Source: Ashinkailepas kermadecensis
Taxonomy: Eukaryota; Arthropoda; Thecostraca; Neolepadidae
Assembly: GCA_034440615.1 (NCBI GenBank)
Contig: JAOTOM010001601.1
Span: 1-64,000, forward strand
Length of the DNA stretch: 64,000 bases
Direction of reading: 5' to 3'
A model generated the notes under the pieces. That model had not been told where the DNA came from and ran no database searches. It saw nothing but the letters and a program-made list of their open reading frames with translations. Both the position numbers and the translations under genes were made by a program. Positions 35,336-50,000 of the stretch are shown piece after piece (the stretch's first letter is position 1; each line of letters starts with the position of its first letter).

Positions 35336-35560
35336 AGCTTTCTGTAGGTGGTCCGGGCCACACCGGGCTGAGCGGTGTCGGGGCGGGCCTCTGGGCGGAC
35401 CTCCGGGCGGCTGCCGGATGCCGTCTGGTTGGTGGTGGATTGGTTGCGGGTCAGCTGCGGCTGTGTTGGTGTTCTTGTTGGTGGGCCGGCCAGATGGCTG
35501 CTGTTGCCCTCTGACCCACCTCTTCAACCGCCCCGACATCGTCACCAACCCTACTGCTGT
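35336..35560. promoter_or_regulatory. GC-rich block
   Basis: About 220 bp GC-rich sequence with GGGCGGNCCTC/CCGGGCGGC words repeated twice (about 35383-35410) and several CpG. It is possibly a small CpG island; there is no TATA box or recognised exon. Confidence 0.3.
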
Positions 35561-36860
35561 CCATCGTCACCACTAAGCGAATTTATATAGGCGATGTCAG
35601 GCTCATTTCCACATCACACACGCCCATGAGTGCGGCCGGCTGGTCATGGAGCTAGGAGGGGGTGTAGGCTGCGGGTGTGATGTCACACTGATGTGCGGAT
35701 ATGACGCAGGTGTATGGCGTTGGTACTGCCACCGCCGTCCACGCTCGTCCATTTTCTGGACCCACCCGTGCGCATCCACCATCCACTCATCCCCCTCCCA
35801 CCCAACGTTCTTGGGGAAGCCAGATGCAAGCTGGGCCTGGGTAATGTCCTGGTAACAATTTCGACAATGATGCTTTCTGACCGCTGGACGTTTGCGCTGA
35901 CTTTCCACCAATTTCCGCTGGTCCTTAAATTATCTCTTCATCATTCACACGAACCTTTCATTCCCGACCATCATTCGTTCTGTTCATTCACACCAAACGT
36001 TCATTCGGTCCATGCTAAAACCAAGTGGATTACAATTTCTTCCCTCCAGTGTTACGTAAACATTTAGCAGGCCTTACTTTCTCGAAGGTCACTGTGTGCT
36101 CAATCAGTCCTTATTACATTTGAATTACCCCTTTCCAAAGTGCTACTCGGAAATGGCTGACGCGACTCTCCTGATTGTATAATTTTATCTATTTTGGTTA
36201 TTGCCCTCAAGGCTTGGCAACACTGGCCGGTGAAATGTTCCGTCGGCTTCTGTTAGGTCTTATAACTGGACTCAGGTTTCAATGGACAATTTACCTAACA
36301 TTACTCAATCGACGCCATGCCTGGCCTTGCACGTTGAAAATTGCGGCCGGTAGCGGAATTGATGGATGGTCCAGGGCATTGCCTCGCCCAGTGCCCTCTC
36401 CCGACCGTATTGCTACCCTATCCTGCCCTATTCAGTTACCGGGGATATGGAACGCCAAAGTCCCCTCCCAGCCAACGCTAAAATCACAGCTCTGGCTCGT
36501 GAAATCAACGGAGGGATAGGGAGGGGGGGGGTTGTTTCCTCTTGGGCCGTGGTTGGCCTCTACCAAAGTCTAGCGCCAGATGTCCTTCGGAACATCGCCA
36601 TACCACGGTGCCCATCGATGCCGCCATACCACGGAACTTACTCGACCTTCCGTCCGAAGGCCCATCGGTACCCTAGATCATAGAGCCGGCGGGAACTTGC
36701 TGCCCAGAGATACCTGAGTTTCCCAGATGTCCAGTTGGCAGTTACCACTTTCGAACATTGCCCAGAAGTAACAGTAAGGAGAGTTTCGTCATTGCGCCCA
36801 TTCGTCATGCTACCCCTCCGCCCCTTGAGGAAGGGAGGGCCAAAAGTCACTCACGGTCGG
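35561..36860. other. Anonymous sequence
   Basis: No gene supported. An ATTCA-rich repeat-like stretch (TTCATTCACAC, CATTCGTTC) occurs at 35935-36020. Confidence 0.4.
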
Positions 36861-37060
36861 CGCCCGAGGACATAAAAGGACAGATAGCAGGCTGTCTCTC
36901 TCGCTAGATCTGTGTCCGCTTTCCTTGCGGATGCCGTCGAGCTCTTCTCGCGGCCGTTCATTACCCGCCGTAAATGCACCCGAGTGAAAACAGGGATCGT
37001 GTCAGAGCCAAACTAATTGACCGAGACCGAGCGTTCGCCCGAGATTGAGATCAAGATGGG
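36861..37060 (+). promoter_or_regulatory. Possible TATA promoter or solo-LTR-like segment
   Basis: CATAAAAGGACAG (about 36870) is a TATA-like box in a CpG-containing context. About 25-35 bp downstream is CTGTCTCTCTCGCTAGATC, and then GAGACCGAG/GAGATTGAGATC direct repeats. The layout resembles the U3/R region of an LTR, but no second LTR, primer-binding site or polypurine tract was identified. Confidence 0.2.
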
Positions 37061-39600
37061 GACGGAGACAGACATATGCTTGGACTGACATCAAGATCGG
37101 GCTCGAGACCAAGGGATATAGCGCTCGAGCTGAAAATGTGCAGATGGGAAAGAAAGAAACGAAGAAGAGAAGAAGTCAGAGAGCTAGGAGTCAATTATCT
37201 CCCATTATCCCCTCAGCCTACGGAGGGTGGAGCCTGGAGAGAGTACCCGGATTGTAGAGGGCGGATTGGTTCAGTGATTGTTAGGGTTTTAGAGTGCGTC
37301 AACCCCAATTGGGTTATTTTGCACCCATAACAAGGTTAATTCAGCTCTTCAAGTCCGGAGAGCAAAAATATATGGCACTAATTCATGATGCCACTGAGAC
37401 AGTCTCCCCGGTAGTGCTCTAAGTTGCGTGCGGGCCTACCCTTTTCTGCCCTCCCCCCCCACCCCCGTGACTTGGAAACTGCCAGACCTGGGAACCACTT
37501 CCCGCATCCTTTACGATCCGTCATCCTTTACTTTTCAACACGGATACAGACGATTCCGGAAAACTGCAAACTGTGCCGGCCTTCATCCTCGATTAAATTT
37601 TACCGAGCCGTGCACAATGAAGAGGTAGCGATGCTGCCACCATTGGGTTCGTCATATCAATGCTTTGATGTGACTTCCTCCGAAAGACGTCGAAGTAAAC
37701 TTACGCAACATATCAACCGCCTAGTTACAAAGTTGTCTATCTTGAGATGCACGGCGTGTTCAACTCGTGATTGTTATAGCCAAAGTCACTTGTAAAAATC
37801 ATTTCTGGTGACCTGAGGTAGTTCTTCCATTGCGGTTCCTGTAGCAGTATCTCAAGCACCATTTTTTTTTAATGAGATGAGCTAGCACCTGCCAGGATCT
37901 CCCCTGGTATGTACAACCCACCAATGACGCCTAGGTTCATTTGTGAACGGAATTATGGCTCCATAATGTGGAACCTGTCATTAAGCGGTCACTCTTTCGT
38001 TGCAATGCATGGGTTCGGCGTTCTATTAGAAAAGTAATTACCGCTAAGACCCAATGGTTATCTTCGGCACCCGTTCAATGCTTTATGGGGAACTCACCTT
38101 GACTGTTAGACTCTGGATACAGCCGCCAACGCACCCTCGCTTGCAGAATTATCGGTCTATTCATGCATGACATTTACAGAACAACAGAACCACACTGGCA
38201 GCGTCGTTGGCAAACATACCCGAGTGCGCGCTCGTCCAGCCATCCCGCAGAACGCCATAAAACCGATGGTCAGAAATTGTGGCCGAAGCTTAGTGAATGC
38301 CTTATTAACAAGACTTTGTCAGCCAGAGTTTTCCGATGAAATCTGTCGTCCTGAAATATGTAATTATTCCACTACGGTTTGGCGCAGGCCACTGTCCGTA
38401 CTTTGGCGTGGGTGTTGGCTATGTGCTCGTAAATTTTATCATCTTTAATTTGCATTACCTAATATTATGTACAGAATCAGAAAGCGAGTCTGATAGATTT
38501 CAGCATGGATCAGGTCAGAGAGGCGAAATCGCAACCAGGCATTTATTTGGAGTCACCAATTGACTTCAACTCCGTTCACGGCCCCCGCTATTCACACAGC
38601 CATTCACGCCTACGTTAAAGTAACAAAAAACAACAACGGAAGACAATATATACACTTGTTCTCGGGGGCGAACGCGATCTCTATTTACGTACCAACGTAC
38701 ATATTATAGGTAATGGCACCCGGATCACGCAGGAAGTTACCGGAGTCGGCTGGGTTGGCACGAGCTGGGGTATGAATGGTCCATGGCCGGGAGCCAGGTG
38801 ACACCACATGGTGCCGATAGAGGTCTGGTAACCTCGGCCCAGGTCTTGTTCTCCGTCCGTCCACTCCTCCGTCCGGCAGTGTCTCAGTCCTGCTCCCAAC
38901 TGGTGCGCGTCCGAGAGTCTCTTTTTCCTCCATCGCTTCTGGTTTCATATACTTTCTCTTTCATCCATTTTTTCCACGCGGATGATCGATAATTTTCTGC
39001 AGATCCAGCCTCTACTCACGCTTCCGTCGCGGGCCGGTCAGCTCTCCTCCCCTCGCTATATGCGTGTCCCAGATTCCTCAATGTTCCTCATTTTCTTGTG
39101 GAGCAGCGTGGCCGGTCGTCAACGATGTGCCGGCCCTTTACATTTTGGCGTCCGGGACGTGCCCTGCCTCTCGGTGTGTTGTTGCGACGATCTTTGACCT
39201 TGAAAACCACGTGCAGGCTGCTGTTTGTGGCCTGTTTTCTTGTTGGCGTCAGCCGCAGCTGCGATCTTGACACACTGGGGGGGGACGCCCGGCCATGTGG
39301 CGTGGGAGCTTGATTTTGGTTGACCGTCCGAACATCTTTGGGAAAGTGCAATACTTCTGATATCTCTATCTGGCCATTAGTTGTCAGCGCTCATGTGTCT
39401 GCAAACCTAATTTATGCACCCACGTACGCGTCCGCACCCACACTGACCCACTTAATACGTGTATTTATGTGTTATCTACATGGCTACCCTAATTGTGTTG
39501 TTGTAATTAGTTCATTTAGAATAGGCCTTGGGAATCAGAGCAAGCAGCAACCGGCAAGGGTTTTTTTTGGCATGCAAATGTGCATTTGTCCTAGCACGTG
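37061..39600. other. Anonymous sequence, 2.5 kb
   Basis: No gene is supported; several frames of 70-120 codons overlap without motifs. Simple features are a C-run at 37447-37459 and a T-run at 37863-37870. Confidence 0.4.
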
Positions 39601-39700
39601 AGATTACACGGTGGAAGCTGCTGGCAGGTGTTGACACCACACGACAGATGGCACGGTGGAAGTTGTTGGTAAACGTTGTAAATGGCAAAAATGTGACATA
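39601..39700 (+). repeat. Second copy of the GGTGTTGACACC dispersed repeat
   Basis: GGTGGAAGCTGCTGGCAGGT, GTTGACACCACA, then GACAGATGGCACGGTGGAAG corresponds by eye to 31.63-31.69 kb. The second GTTGACACC half is decayed (GGTAAACGTTG). Confidence 0.5.
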
Positions 39701-39818
39701 AATTCGAAAGTGGTTCGGCAACTATCTGCAAAACGGCTTCCGTGGGCTGCACAACACCCCCTAGACGGATACGGGTTAAGGGCGATCCTCAAATGAGCCT
39801 TCAGCGATATAGCAAAGG

Positions 39819-40288
<470 letters not shown>

Positions 40289-40744
40289 GCAAGGGTCTCC
40301 CGGGGCTTGGGTTCTGTGGGAGCTTAATGATACATTTTATTAGCTCCAAAAGCGACTCACATTTTAAGGTGCTCTCACGGATCTCAAAAGACTCCTCACA
40401 AAGCTCTACATTAGGGCCGTCCGCCAGAACTCAGAGTTCTGCCACTTAACGGCTGCTAACAGAGAGGACTTCACGGGCCTTAATGGACCCAACTGGAGCT
40501 CAAAAGATCCTCTTAGATCGTAATAAGAGGGGAAGAAGTTTCGGCTTGCCGTGCCATTGCCGTTCGTCGGTTATTATAAAAAAGGCGAAGGTACGGGTCA
40601 CCCACCCACTTCCCTTCCCCACCTCACACATTGACAATGTGAGGTTCAGTGGTCAAGCAACAGCGAGATTGTGTGTAATTATTGATGGCTACTGTCGCAT
40701 CAAAGTTGAATGCATTATAGAATGCGAATGAATGTAGCATGTGT
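40289..40744. other. Anonymous sequence
   Basis: No gene. A near-hairpin CCTCACACATTG / CAATGTGAGG lies at 40621-40643. Confidence 0.4.
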
Positions 40745-40985
40745 GTAGACGATCTAGTCCAGATGGGTCAGGTGTTAGTAGTCCAGACAGTAGTTAGTAG
40801 GCCAGACTGGGTCAGGTATTAGTAGTCCATACAGCAGTCAGCATTCCAAACTGGGTCAGGTGTTAGTAGCCCAGACAGTAGTCAGTAGTCAGTAACCCAG
40901 GCTGGGTCATGTTTTGGTATTCCAGACAGTAGTCAGTAGCCAGTAGTCCAGCCAGTAGTCAGTGGTCCAGACTGGGTCAGCAGTC
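40745..40985 (+). repeat. Degenerate repeat of GTCCAGACAGTAGTCAGTAG
   Basis: About eight irregular copies of TAGTCCAGACAGTAGTCAGTAG and CCAGACTGGGTCAGGTGTTA alternate with a variable spacing of about 40-65 bp. Confidence 0.75.
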
Positions 40986-41274
40986 GAAAATTGGACGTTG
41001 CTGGCCGGAATGCGGCGTTTAAAGATTTGTTTCGACTGACGGTAACAGAATGTTAATAAAATTACGACGTATCTATTCAATGCATGCCTCTTTGTGTCAT
41101 GCTACCTCAAATTGCTCCAAGTTAGCGCCGCTGGCTGTTTGCACAAAGGTATTGCAAACAGGTATATGGGCAAACAGCAACTGCTGACTAATCTCACCGC
41201 AATCGGTGTCTCAACCGGTATCCCAATGGTGGATAACTCTTTACTTATAGCCCCACTGAAGCGTCACTAAAAAC
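40986..41274. other. Anonymous spacer
   Basis: Nothing recognised. Confidence 0.4.
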
Positions 41275-41520
41275 ACTGGGCGAGTAAGGGCAGCTGGCAG
41301 CCAACTGAGGGCTCCCGTGCCTCGGACACCAGGTCGGGCATCACTCCGTCATCGGCTCGGCCTGGTGATGGCGTGGCAGCCAATTGCTGCCTCCCGTGCC
41401 TCGGACACCAGGTCGGGCATCACTCCGTCATCGGCTCGGCCTGGCGATGGCGTGGCAGCCAATTGCTGACTCCCGTGCCTCGGACACAAGGTCGGGCATC
41501 ACGCCGTCACCGGTCCGTCG
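41275..41520 (+). repeat. 79-bp minisatellite, 3 units
   Basis: CTCGGACAC recurs at 41321, 41400 and 41479 (79 bp apart). Units share CCAGGTCGGGCATCACTCCG, TCATCGGCTCGGCCTGG and GGCGTGGCAGCCAATTGCTG. Confidence 0.9.
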
Positions 41521-41689
41521 ACCTCCACAGAATTACTGCACTCTCCCACGAGCAGAGGAGAACGCAGCAGAGAATAGGAAACTGCGTGACAGTAAAATGC
41601 ACCGCCGGCTTGAATTGGGAGAGACAAAATGAGAGCGGCTGTGTTCACGGATCCGAACTTTGTGGGCTAAGTGCAGGACCCACGCATTG

Positions 41690-42185
41690 CTCGCCTACAG
41701 TGCACCCACGGCGCATCGTTGCTGGGAAGTGCACCGGTGGCGGGACGGCGTCGTGGCTCGGCGGCGGGCGGCGGGAGCGGGTGGCACCGGGTGGGAACGG
41801 GTCAGCGACTGAGATGCGGACAGAGTGCCAGAGGCGGTGCCGATTGGCAGCCCCGTCAGATCGATGTCGGGGGGACGGCGGCGGCGGACGGGCGGCGGGC
41901 CGGCCGCCGCCGTCGACAGTGACTGTTGGTGACGCCGACAGCGCGGACCCGCTTTCTCTGTGCTGCGTACGTGTGCCGCTCGCCCCCGCCCCACCTGACC
42001 CGAGCCGACCGCCGCCGACGGCCCTCCCCCGCCGACCTGACCGCTTTGTCCGCCGGGGCCGCGGTCGACCCGACGTCGGCCGCTGGCCGAGCTGTGCTGT
42101 CGCGCTTCCTCCCTGCCGCTCGCCGATGTAAGACACACGGCTTCGGGGGGCCAACCCGCTGGCATGGGGGCGGAAACGACCGGCG
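41690..42185. promoter_or_regulatory. CpG island, about 500 bp
   Basis: The stretch is strongly GC-rich with very dense CpG: GGCGGGCGGCGGGAGCGG, GGACGGCGGCGGCGGACGGG, GCCGGCCGCCGCCGTCGAC, CCGACCGCCGCCGACGG. It is the most GC-rich segment of the window. It contains overlapping open frames on both strands, as expected for GC-rich DNA, and no recognisable exon. It could be an unmethylated promoter or first-exon region of a gene lying mostly outside recognition, or simply GC-rich repeat-derived sequence. Confidence 0.45.
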
Positions 42186-42489
42186 GTTGTTTGGTGGCTG
42201 GGGGTCAAACGCGTCGCTGGGCCGAAGCGGTATTTTGTCCGGCTTCTTAATAGATATGTTTGCTCTTCTTCACCATAGAACGAAGAATGCTGTAGTGCTG
42301 CATGGACGCCTTCGTGTGCAACTCTTCAATGTGTATAATTGTGCAGCTTCTCGTTATTAGTTATTTATAATTCCGGAGCGTTTGGGGTTGTTACAGCTGT
42401 TCGTGCAGCGGACTAGTGCTGGTTGGCTCGCCAATTTTGGCCGGTTGTACGGCTGGCCGACAGTGTTGTCTCTGCTCCGGTCATCACCG
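42186..42489. other. Spacer after the CpG island
   Basis: Unique sequence without a recognisable gene. Confidence 0.4.
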
Positions 42490-43205
42490 CACCGCATGGA
42501 GCCGACCGTATTGAGGATTGTCGCTTCACACGGAGCCGACCGTACCAGAGATTGTCGCTTCACACGGAGCCGACCGTACCGGGGATTGTCGCTTCACACG
42601 GAGCCGACCATACCGGGGATTGTCGCTTCACATGGAGCCGACCGTACCGATTTCGCTTCACATGGAGCCGACCGTACGGGGTTGTCCTTACGGAGCCGAC
42701 CGTACCGGATTGTCGCTTCACACGGAGCCGACCGTACCGGGGATTGTCGCTTCACACGGAGCCGACCGTACCAGAGATTGTCGCTTCACACGGAGCCGAC
42801 CGTACCGGGGATTGTCGCTTCACACGGAGCCGACCGCACCGGGGATTGTCGCTTCACACGGAGCCGACCGTACCAGAGATTGTCGCTTCACACGGAGCCG
42901 ACCGTACAAGAGATTGTCGCTTAACACGGTGCCGACCGTACCGGGGATTGTCGCTTCACATGGAGCCGACCGTACCGGGGATTGTCGCTTCACACGGAGC
43001 CGACCGTACCGGGGATTGTCGCTTCACACGGAGCCGACCGTACCGGGGATTGTCGCTTCACATGGAGCCGACCGTACCGGGGATTGTCGCTTCACATGGA
43101 GCCGACCGTACCGGGGATTGTCGCTTCACACGGAGCCGACCATACCGGGGATTGTCGCTTCACATGGAGCCGACCATACCGGGGATTGTCGCTTCACACG
43201 CGCAA
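42490..43205 (+). repeat. 34-bp minisatellite, about 20 units
   Basis: The unit is TTCACACGGAGCCGACCGTA, CCGGGGATTGTCGC, 34 bp, with subtypes CACGGAGCC and CATGGAGCC and centre variants CCGGGG and CCAGAG. Some units are shortened (around 42650-42720). The CATGGAGCC subtype dominates the right third. The long plus-strand frames (two or three at once) come from the repeat. Confidence 0.95.
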
Positions 43206-43232
43206 CGCTCCACTGAATACTACCGTGTCGAG

Positions 43233-44318
<1,086 letters not shown>

Positions 44319-45431
44319 TTAACCCGCCTCTCCGTCCACATCCTCACACCCCGTCTCGGGGGGGGGGATAAAGGCCCCCTCTAACTTCCGAACTAAGCTG
44401 TGCATGAACGCGAACCGGATATCATTGAAAAGTCCTTGCCGAGTAGGGTACCAAATTGGCCTATGTTTAATGATAGAGCCGTTCAAAGATTCAAAATGAC
44501 GGTTTTCAGAAACAATTGACTTCTATAACGTTCTATATCTCCATTTCTGCTAAAGACAGAGTTAAAACGAACACCATTTGAGAGCTAATTCACAGCGAAT
44601 GTTACGAAAATAGTCACATTGGTCCACCATGAGCCAATATTGGCGGTGACTTTAGGTCACTGATCTGGCCTAAAACACAACTCTAATACATACGTACTGT
44701 AAGTGCTTCCAGGTTGTAATCATGTGGTAAGCTTCATTTCAGTGTATATTTACGTGTGTGAGACTTTAACAATAAAATATGTTATAGTACAATGACGTAG
44801 GATGAATTTGACTTTGATTATGATTGATAGTTTTGGTTCCATTCAGTGATGTAGGCTTCAGTGCATGTCTGATACTATTTCGGCGACGAAAACTCGAAAT
44901 AAGCCACACAACAGGAGTGTATAAATAGGCTTTGCCCACTTAGCGCACTTTATCTTGACCTAGCCTCAAATCACTCGACGGGGGTTAATCAAATTGGAGA
45001 AGTAACTTCTTCTAAGTCTGCATGTATAGGAATGCATGTATAGGAAAAAATCCCGTTCGAAGAACATGCATGTTACATAAATTGGGAAATGGTTAAAAAA
45101 TATGTTCATGGCCTCAGGTCACAGACCTGACCTCAAACAGAAATCAGAGATACACGTTTTGTAGGCAATGCCCAATTTTACTCACGTACCAAGTTTCATT
45201 TCAACATCTTTTCATTTAGACGAGTGATCTACCCTGAAACATTTTTAAGGTGATCTTTTTGGCATGAACTAGGTCAATGACCTTACATGACCCGAGGCTG
45301 AAACTTCCACATCGGACGCAAACGAGATGACGGAAAAGGTGTTGAAATTTTAGAGGCGCTGTGCGCGCCCGTTTTTCACTATCGCGGAAAACCTTATCGG
45401 GGCGTAAAAAAACCCAAGATGGGTGGGTTAA
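44319..45431 (+). mobile_element. TTAA-flanked piggyBac-like non-autonomous element, copy 2
   Basis: TTAA at 44319-44322 is followed by CCCGCCTCTCC and CACCCCGTCTCGGGGGG, paralleling the left end of copy 1 (CCCGTCTCGGAGGGAGG). The proposed right end is GGGTGGG-TTAA at 45421-45431, which reads CCCACCC on the other strand. The body from about 44940 to 45220 matches copy 1 at about 3775-4020 block by block, including GGCCTCAGGTCNCNGACCTG. It is about 400 bp longer than copy 1 between the matching blocks. The right boundary is less sure than the left. Confidence 0.45.
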
Positions 45432-45964
45432 GATCCATCTGCCGCAGAATCTTGTGGAGGTCAGAGAATCGGTCCAACCTCGGCACAGATCCTCTGCTCA
45501 TCACAGGGTCCGTCCAACCTGGAGACCACCACAAGATCGGACCTCCTCGGAAACCCTGTAGCCATTACACAATCCGTTTGACTTCTGCAGAGCTCCTCTG
45601 AACACTACGTAATCCGTCTGACCTCTGCAGAACCCCTCTGACCATCACACAATCCGTCCATCCTCTTCAAAGCCCCAATCACCATTAAATAGTCCGTCTG
45701 ACCTCCGTAGAACTCCTCCGACAATCACACAATCCGTCCATCCTCTTCAAAGCCCCAATCACCACTAAAGGGTCCGCGTAACCTCCGCAGAACACCTTTG
45801 ACCGTCACAAGGTTGGTCCAACCTCGCTCCAGATTCCTGGAATATCACACGATCCGTCCGAGCTCCGCAAAACCACTCTGGTCACCACACTACCGTCCAA
45901 CCACTTCAAAGCCAAATCGCCATGAACAGGCCGTCTAATCTTCGCAGAATACTTTTACAATCAC
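45432..45964 (+). repeat. 40-bp degenerate repeat with 80-bp superunit
   Basis: AATCCGTCYGACCTCTGCAG and AATCCGTCCATCCTCTTCAA units alternate. CACACAATCCGTCCATCCTC occurs at 45646 and 45726, exactly 80 bp apart (2 x 40). Outer units are more diverged. It begins immediately next to the right TTAA of the upstream element. Confidence 0.8.
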
Positions 45965-47006
45965 AGAATACGAGTTACAATCGCATTGAACTTTCGGAAG
46001 AGATCACCAATGATGTAAAACCAATGCTATTGTGTGATATGAAACTTTGACTCTCCTGTATTAAACTCAGTGTGCTTCGCTTCCTTCCTTGTACTTAGCT
46101 GGCATTTCCAAGACCATGCTATCGAAATATCCAGACTAGATATTTTGCTGCATTATTTTCATATTTTGCTAACAATGCAGCACTTAAGCGTTCATGGTGG
46201 CAGCTGCTTAGGCGTTCCCAAAAACTCAAAATAGAGCAGCCGTCAACATATTTTCAATCGATGCGCAAAATTCGTCCACAACGATGCAACTTCTGACGCC
46301 CGTATGCCTCATCTGCACCATGCCTGAAACGCCAGCTACAGTTCAATGATGTTCTGATGGCCACGTGATGGGTCGGTGCTACAATCACATGCGCCAGCGT
46401 CAGGGCGTTCGCGGTGCCAAATTACTTGCAAATGAGAGGTGCTTTTCTTTTGTTCTGAGTTGCGACCATCTCACTGCGGCTTCCTGCGCTCCGTCCGATG
46501 CTTCACAAGGAAGGGACAGTTTCCATAAGCACGTCTTTGCAATCACCACACATTTCAGCAAGACTATTAATCAAATTCTGAAGTTACTCATACTATGCAC
46601 TTCTCACGGACGCGCGTTGGCATTCCACATTGCGAAACCAATTCCAATAGCTCAGTATCCTTCGGGTTGCTTAGTCATCGTTCAAATAAATACTGAATGG
46701 GGTGAGGGGTGGCGGTCAAGCGCCATACCACATAGCCCAAAGGGAAAATGGCGGTCAGGCGCCATATTGCACGGCTCAAAAGGCTGCCGAATGAATTCGA
46801 TGAAACAAACGACGCCTGGAAAAGGTTGTCGGATTGAGCGATGGCAATGATTGGATCATGTCTACTCTCAGGGTAAGCCAAGAAGCTCCCCAAGTTAAAT
46901 ATTTAACGATTGGATGACTCTTATATGCCATGGCATGTAGAAAACTAATATAAGTTAGGTTCATAACTTGCTAAAGCAGTGTTGAAAGATGCATAGCACT
47001 GGGTGG
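45965..47006. other. Anonymous sequence
   Basis: No gene is recognised; the 161-codon plus-strand frame at 46365-46850 has no motif. A local duplication, TGGCGGTCAAGCGCCATA / TGGCGGTCAGGCGCCATA, lies at about 46710-46766. Confidence 0.4.
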
Positions 47007-47022
47007 TCTTAGCCGGCTAAGA
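47007..47022. other. 16-bp perfect palindrome
   Basis: TCTTAGCCGGCTAAGA is its own reverse complement. CCGGCTAG recurs at about 47035 and CTTAGCCACCTAG at about 47055, forming a small cluster of related words. Confidence 0.6.
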
Positions 47023-50000
47023 TCATGTTTTCAACCGGCTAGCTGAAACTAGTCTTAGCCACCTAGTGGCTGATTGTGGCTACCTTTATATCATTCCTAA
47101 CGTTTAGAAGAACTTGGTGTTAATTTGTTGGCGAGCTAGCCAAAGCTGGCATGTTAATCTATATATCATACCATGTATTCTTAGAACCATTTAGAACCTA
47201 ATTGAAATCAACAGAAGGTTTTAGTTTAATGTGTTGTGAAAGCAGACCATTCCTGGATGAGGGTGCAACGTTTTTTTATACTTCAGTGATGCATTTTTAT
47301 CTTGTAAGATCAATGCTTATGGATGTTCGCAATGCGTGAGCGAATTACGGCAACTACGGCACTGCAAACACCAGCTAACTGGTCAGCAAGTATGGATGTT
47401 TAATAACAGATGGTGCATGAGGACTAGCGAGGTTTGATTGAACGTCAGAATGGCTTGGCTGAACACCACTATTACTAGGTGGAGTGGCAGCATGGTTAAG
47501 CACCAACTCGATTTTGCGAAAATGGCATTAGGCTGACAGCGACAAGTAGGAAAGTGAAAACTATCACCTGGAATTGGATGGCATCGCCTGTCCATGAGAA
47601 TTATGTGAACTCGTTGGAAACCTCGGAAAGCATCCGATGGTTCTTGTGGGTACGCATCATAATATTATGCAGCAGACCTATTTCAAATGTTTCGTAATAA
47701 AGCGTAATTTTATCTTCGTTTGCTGTGAAGTCTGATGCGAACGAAATAAATTGTCTTCTTCTTCAAGTGACATTTGGGATTCGTGCTCAGTTTTTGGAAG
47801 TGAAGGCCGGTTTAAATCGGCTAGCCCCCGACCGTGCGTAGTATTCTGCCATCGTCCCACGTGCCACTGATGGCCAGTGGGATGATGGTCCGTGGCATGT
47901 CATGGGGTATCTGCCACAATCCTCAGTGCAGGAGGTTGTTGTGATCCTGTAACTTTTCAAACTGAGAAGGCTAGACTATGGAGCAAAATCAGCGTGTTGC
48001 ATGTAACTAGATCCCCAGGCTTTAAGAGCCCTCTCCGGTGCCCGTAACAAGCGATGGTGTCCTGGCGCCCGCCGTTTTTTTTTCTCCCACGGGTTGCATT
48101 AACCTCGCTAAAAAAACTAAGTGTACTCCAAACAGCCTGAATACTTCGACGAGGAAGTACGCGAGTCGATTCAGTCGTCATTTCACAGCAGAAGAATCGT
48201 GCTTTGATGGCATGTTCGGTCGTATTGATAAGTTCGCTCACTTCGAGATTTCTTCACCTCGGAGATAGTAAAAAAAGGGGAGAACCTCATGCCTTTGTCG
48301 AGTGTTAATTCCTTGTATGTTTTTGAGACCTTCGAATCGTCCTCTTGTCACATGATGGCTTCGTTCGAGGACTGTTACACCTGGATACCAGCGGCAACAG
48401 TCCTCTTGCTAAATGATGGCTTCGTTCATCTCGTTTGCACAGTGAACGCCTGTCGCGTCTGAATTGTGTCTGAGATATTCGGTGACATTACAAAAATATC
48501 ACATGGCAATAGATAAGCATTTATTTGGAGTGTGTCATCCCACATTCGTATATAATCTTACATTGGAACTGCAATAGTCAGGAAAGTGACACACAATTCA
48601 AAGCCGATGCCAGGCGTATAGAAAGACAAGATTACATTTTCGCTTCATGTCTGAATATTGCTCTTCATTTTTTTCCAACTTTGTGCACTTTGTACTGCTA
48701 GATTACGCCACAAAGTAACTTGTTTCTGTCGCTGTGTTTTTTGCCGTGCGCACGATGGAATTAACTTTCTGAAGGCATTCACCCACCAGTGTATTAATCA
48801 GTGCACTAAATGTCAGACGTTTCGCCTCTTTTGGCTTGATGTTAGGTCTTGAAATTATGGCCTTGCAAAAATAGCGTATGATGCTTTCATCCGAGTGCAT
48901 CAGAGGTATCGAACTGCTTCATAAAACTTGTAGTTCTGTCATTTTCAGTGGCCGAAAATCATAAGGAAACACCTGTAAACACCTTTGCGTACCATCCTGC
49001 CTATTCAAATGTTTAATCCTCAAATGAGAACTACATAAATTGCACAGCCACTGCAGCTGCTACCGTCAGGATGCAATGAGCGGAGCTGCCCACTTGTCGA
49101 CTTCACATGTGTCGTGTTCGAGCATGCGTCTCAGATCCACCACATCCTCAAAAAGCCGCCTCCAGCAGTGTGCTCAATGTTCCTGGAGTTTCAGTAGAGA
49201 AGATAATCCAACTCAGATCGCTGATCCTTTCAGGATTTGGAATATATCGGCTGATGTGATGCCTCAACACCAGGAAGCTGCCTGGCTTTATCGATGCGGC
49301 CTTGACGCCAGCATAAACACAACCACTTTTACTGCTACATAGCTCTCGCCCCTAAAGTATATCTCACGGAAGTATGGCGACAAATTGTGGTGATGCAAAC
49401 TTCTACTTACTTTCTACCAGGAAAGCCTGGCAAGTTGGATCAGTAGCGCCTAATTACCGCCGTTTGCGCACTCGACGTCACCTGAGGACTAAGGCGTCTC
49501 GCTATACCTCGGCATACCTCGGTATGCATGTTAAATTCAGCATCGCCGGCTGTAATTGAAGAAGACGCTTGCATTCGGTGTGCACGCATACAACGGCTGC
49601 GGCGAAGTGGCCGCTTGGTCAACACTGGGGCGCCTCCGTTTCGCAGCAGAGCACGTGCGACGGCGTGACCATGTTCCGGACCACTCACCGCCGCCACGGC
49701 TGGCGATGGAAAATCTGGTATTATACTCTTGCTGCCTTTTCACTTGGAAAAGTGCTTCCAGAAAATGGCCGTCGAATCATGTAAAGCTTCATCTTTTGTA
49801 GAACTTTGGTCGGACTGGCGACGAGTACGTGTTGAAATGACCTACCACACGAGAGCATTTCGCCACAGTCGTATCGCAAAGGGCGAACGGTTGCCACTCT
49901 CCCCGAAGCCATTTCACGTTCCCACTCGAGCCAGAGCCGCCCGATGCAGACCTGCGTGTTGGGCGCCACGAGAGCGTCACAGGTCCAGTGGTGTCAGACT

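Noticed and set aside
36861..37060. LTR retrotransposon
   Set aside because: There is a TATA-like box and LTR-like layout only. No second LTR, primer-binding site, gag or pol was seen.
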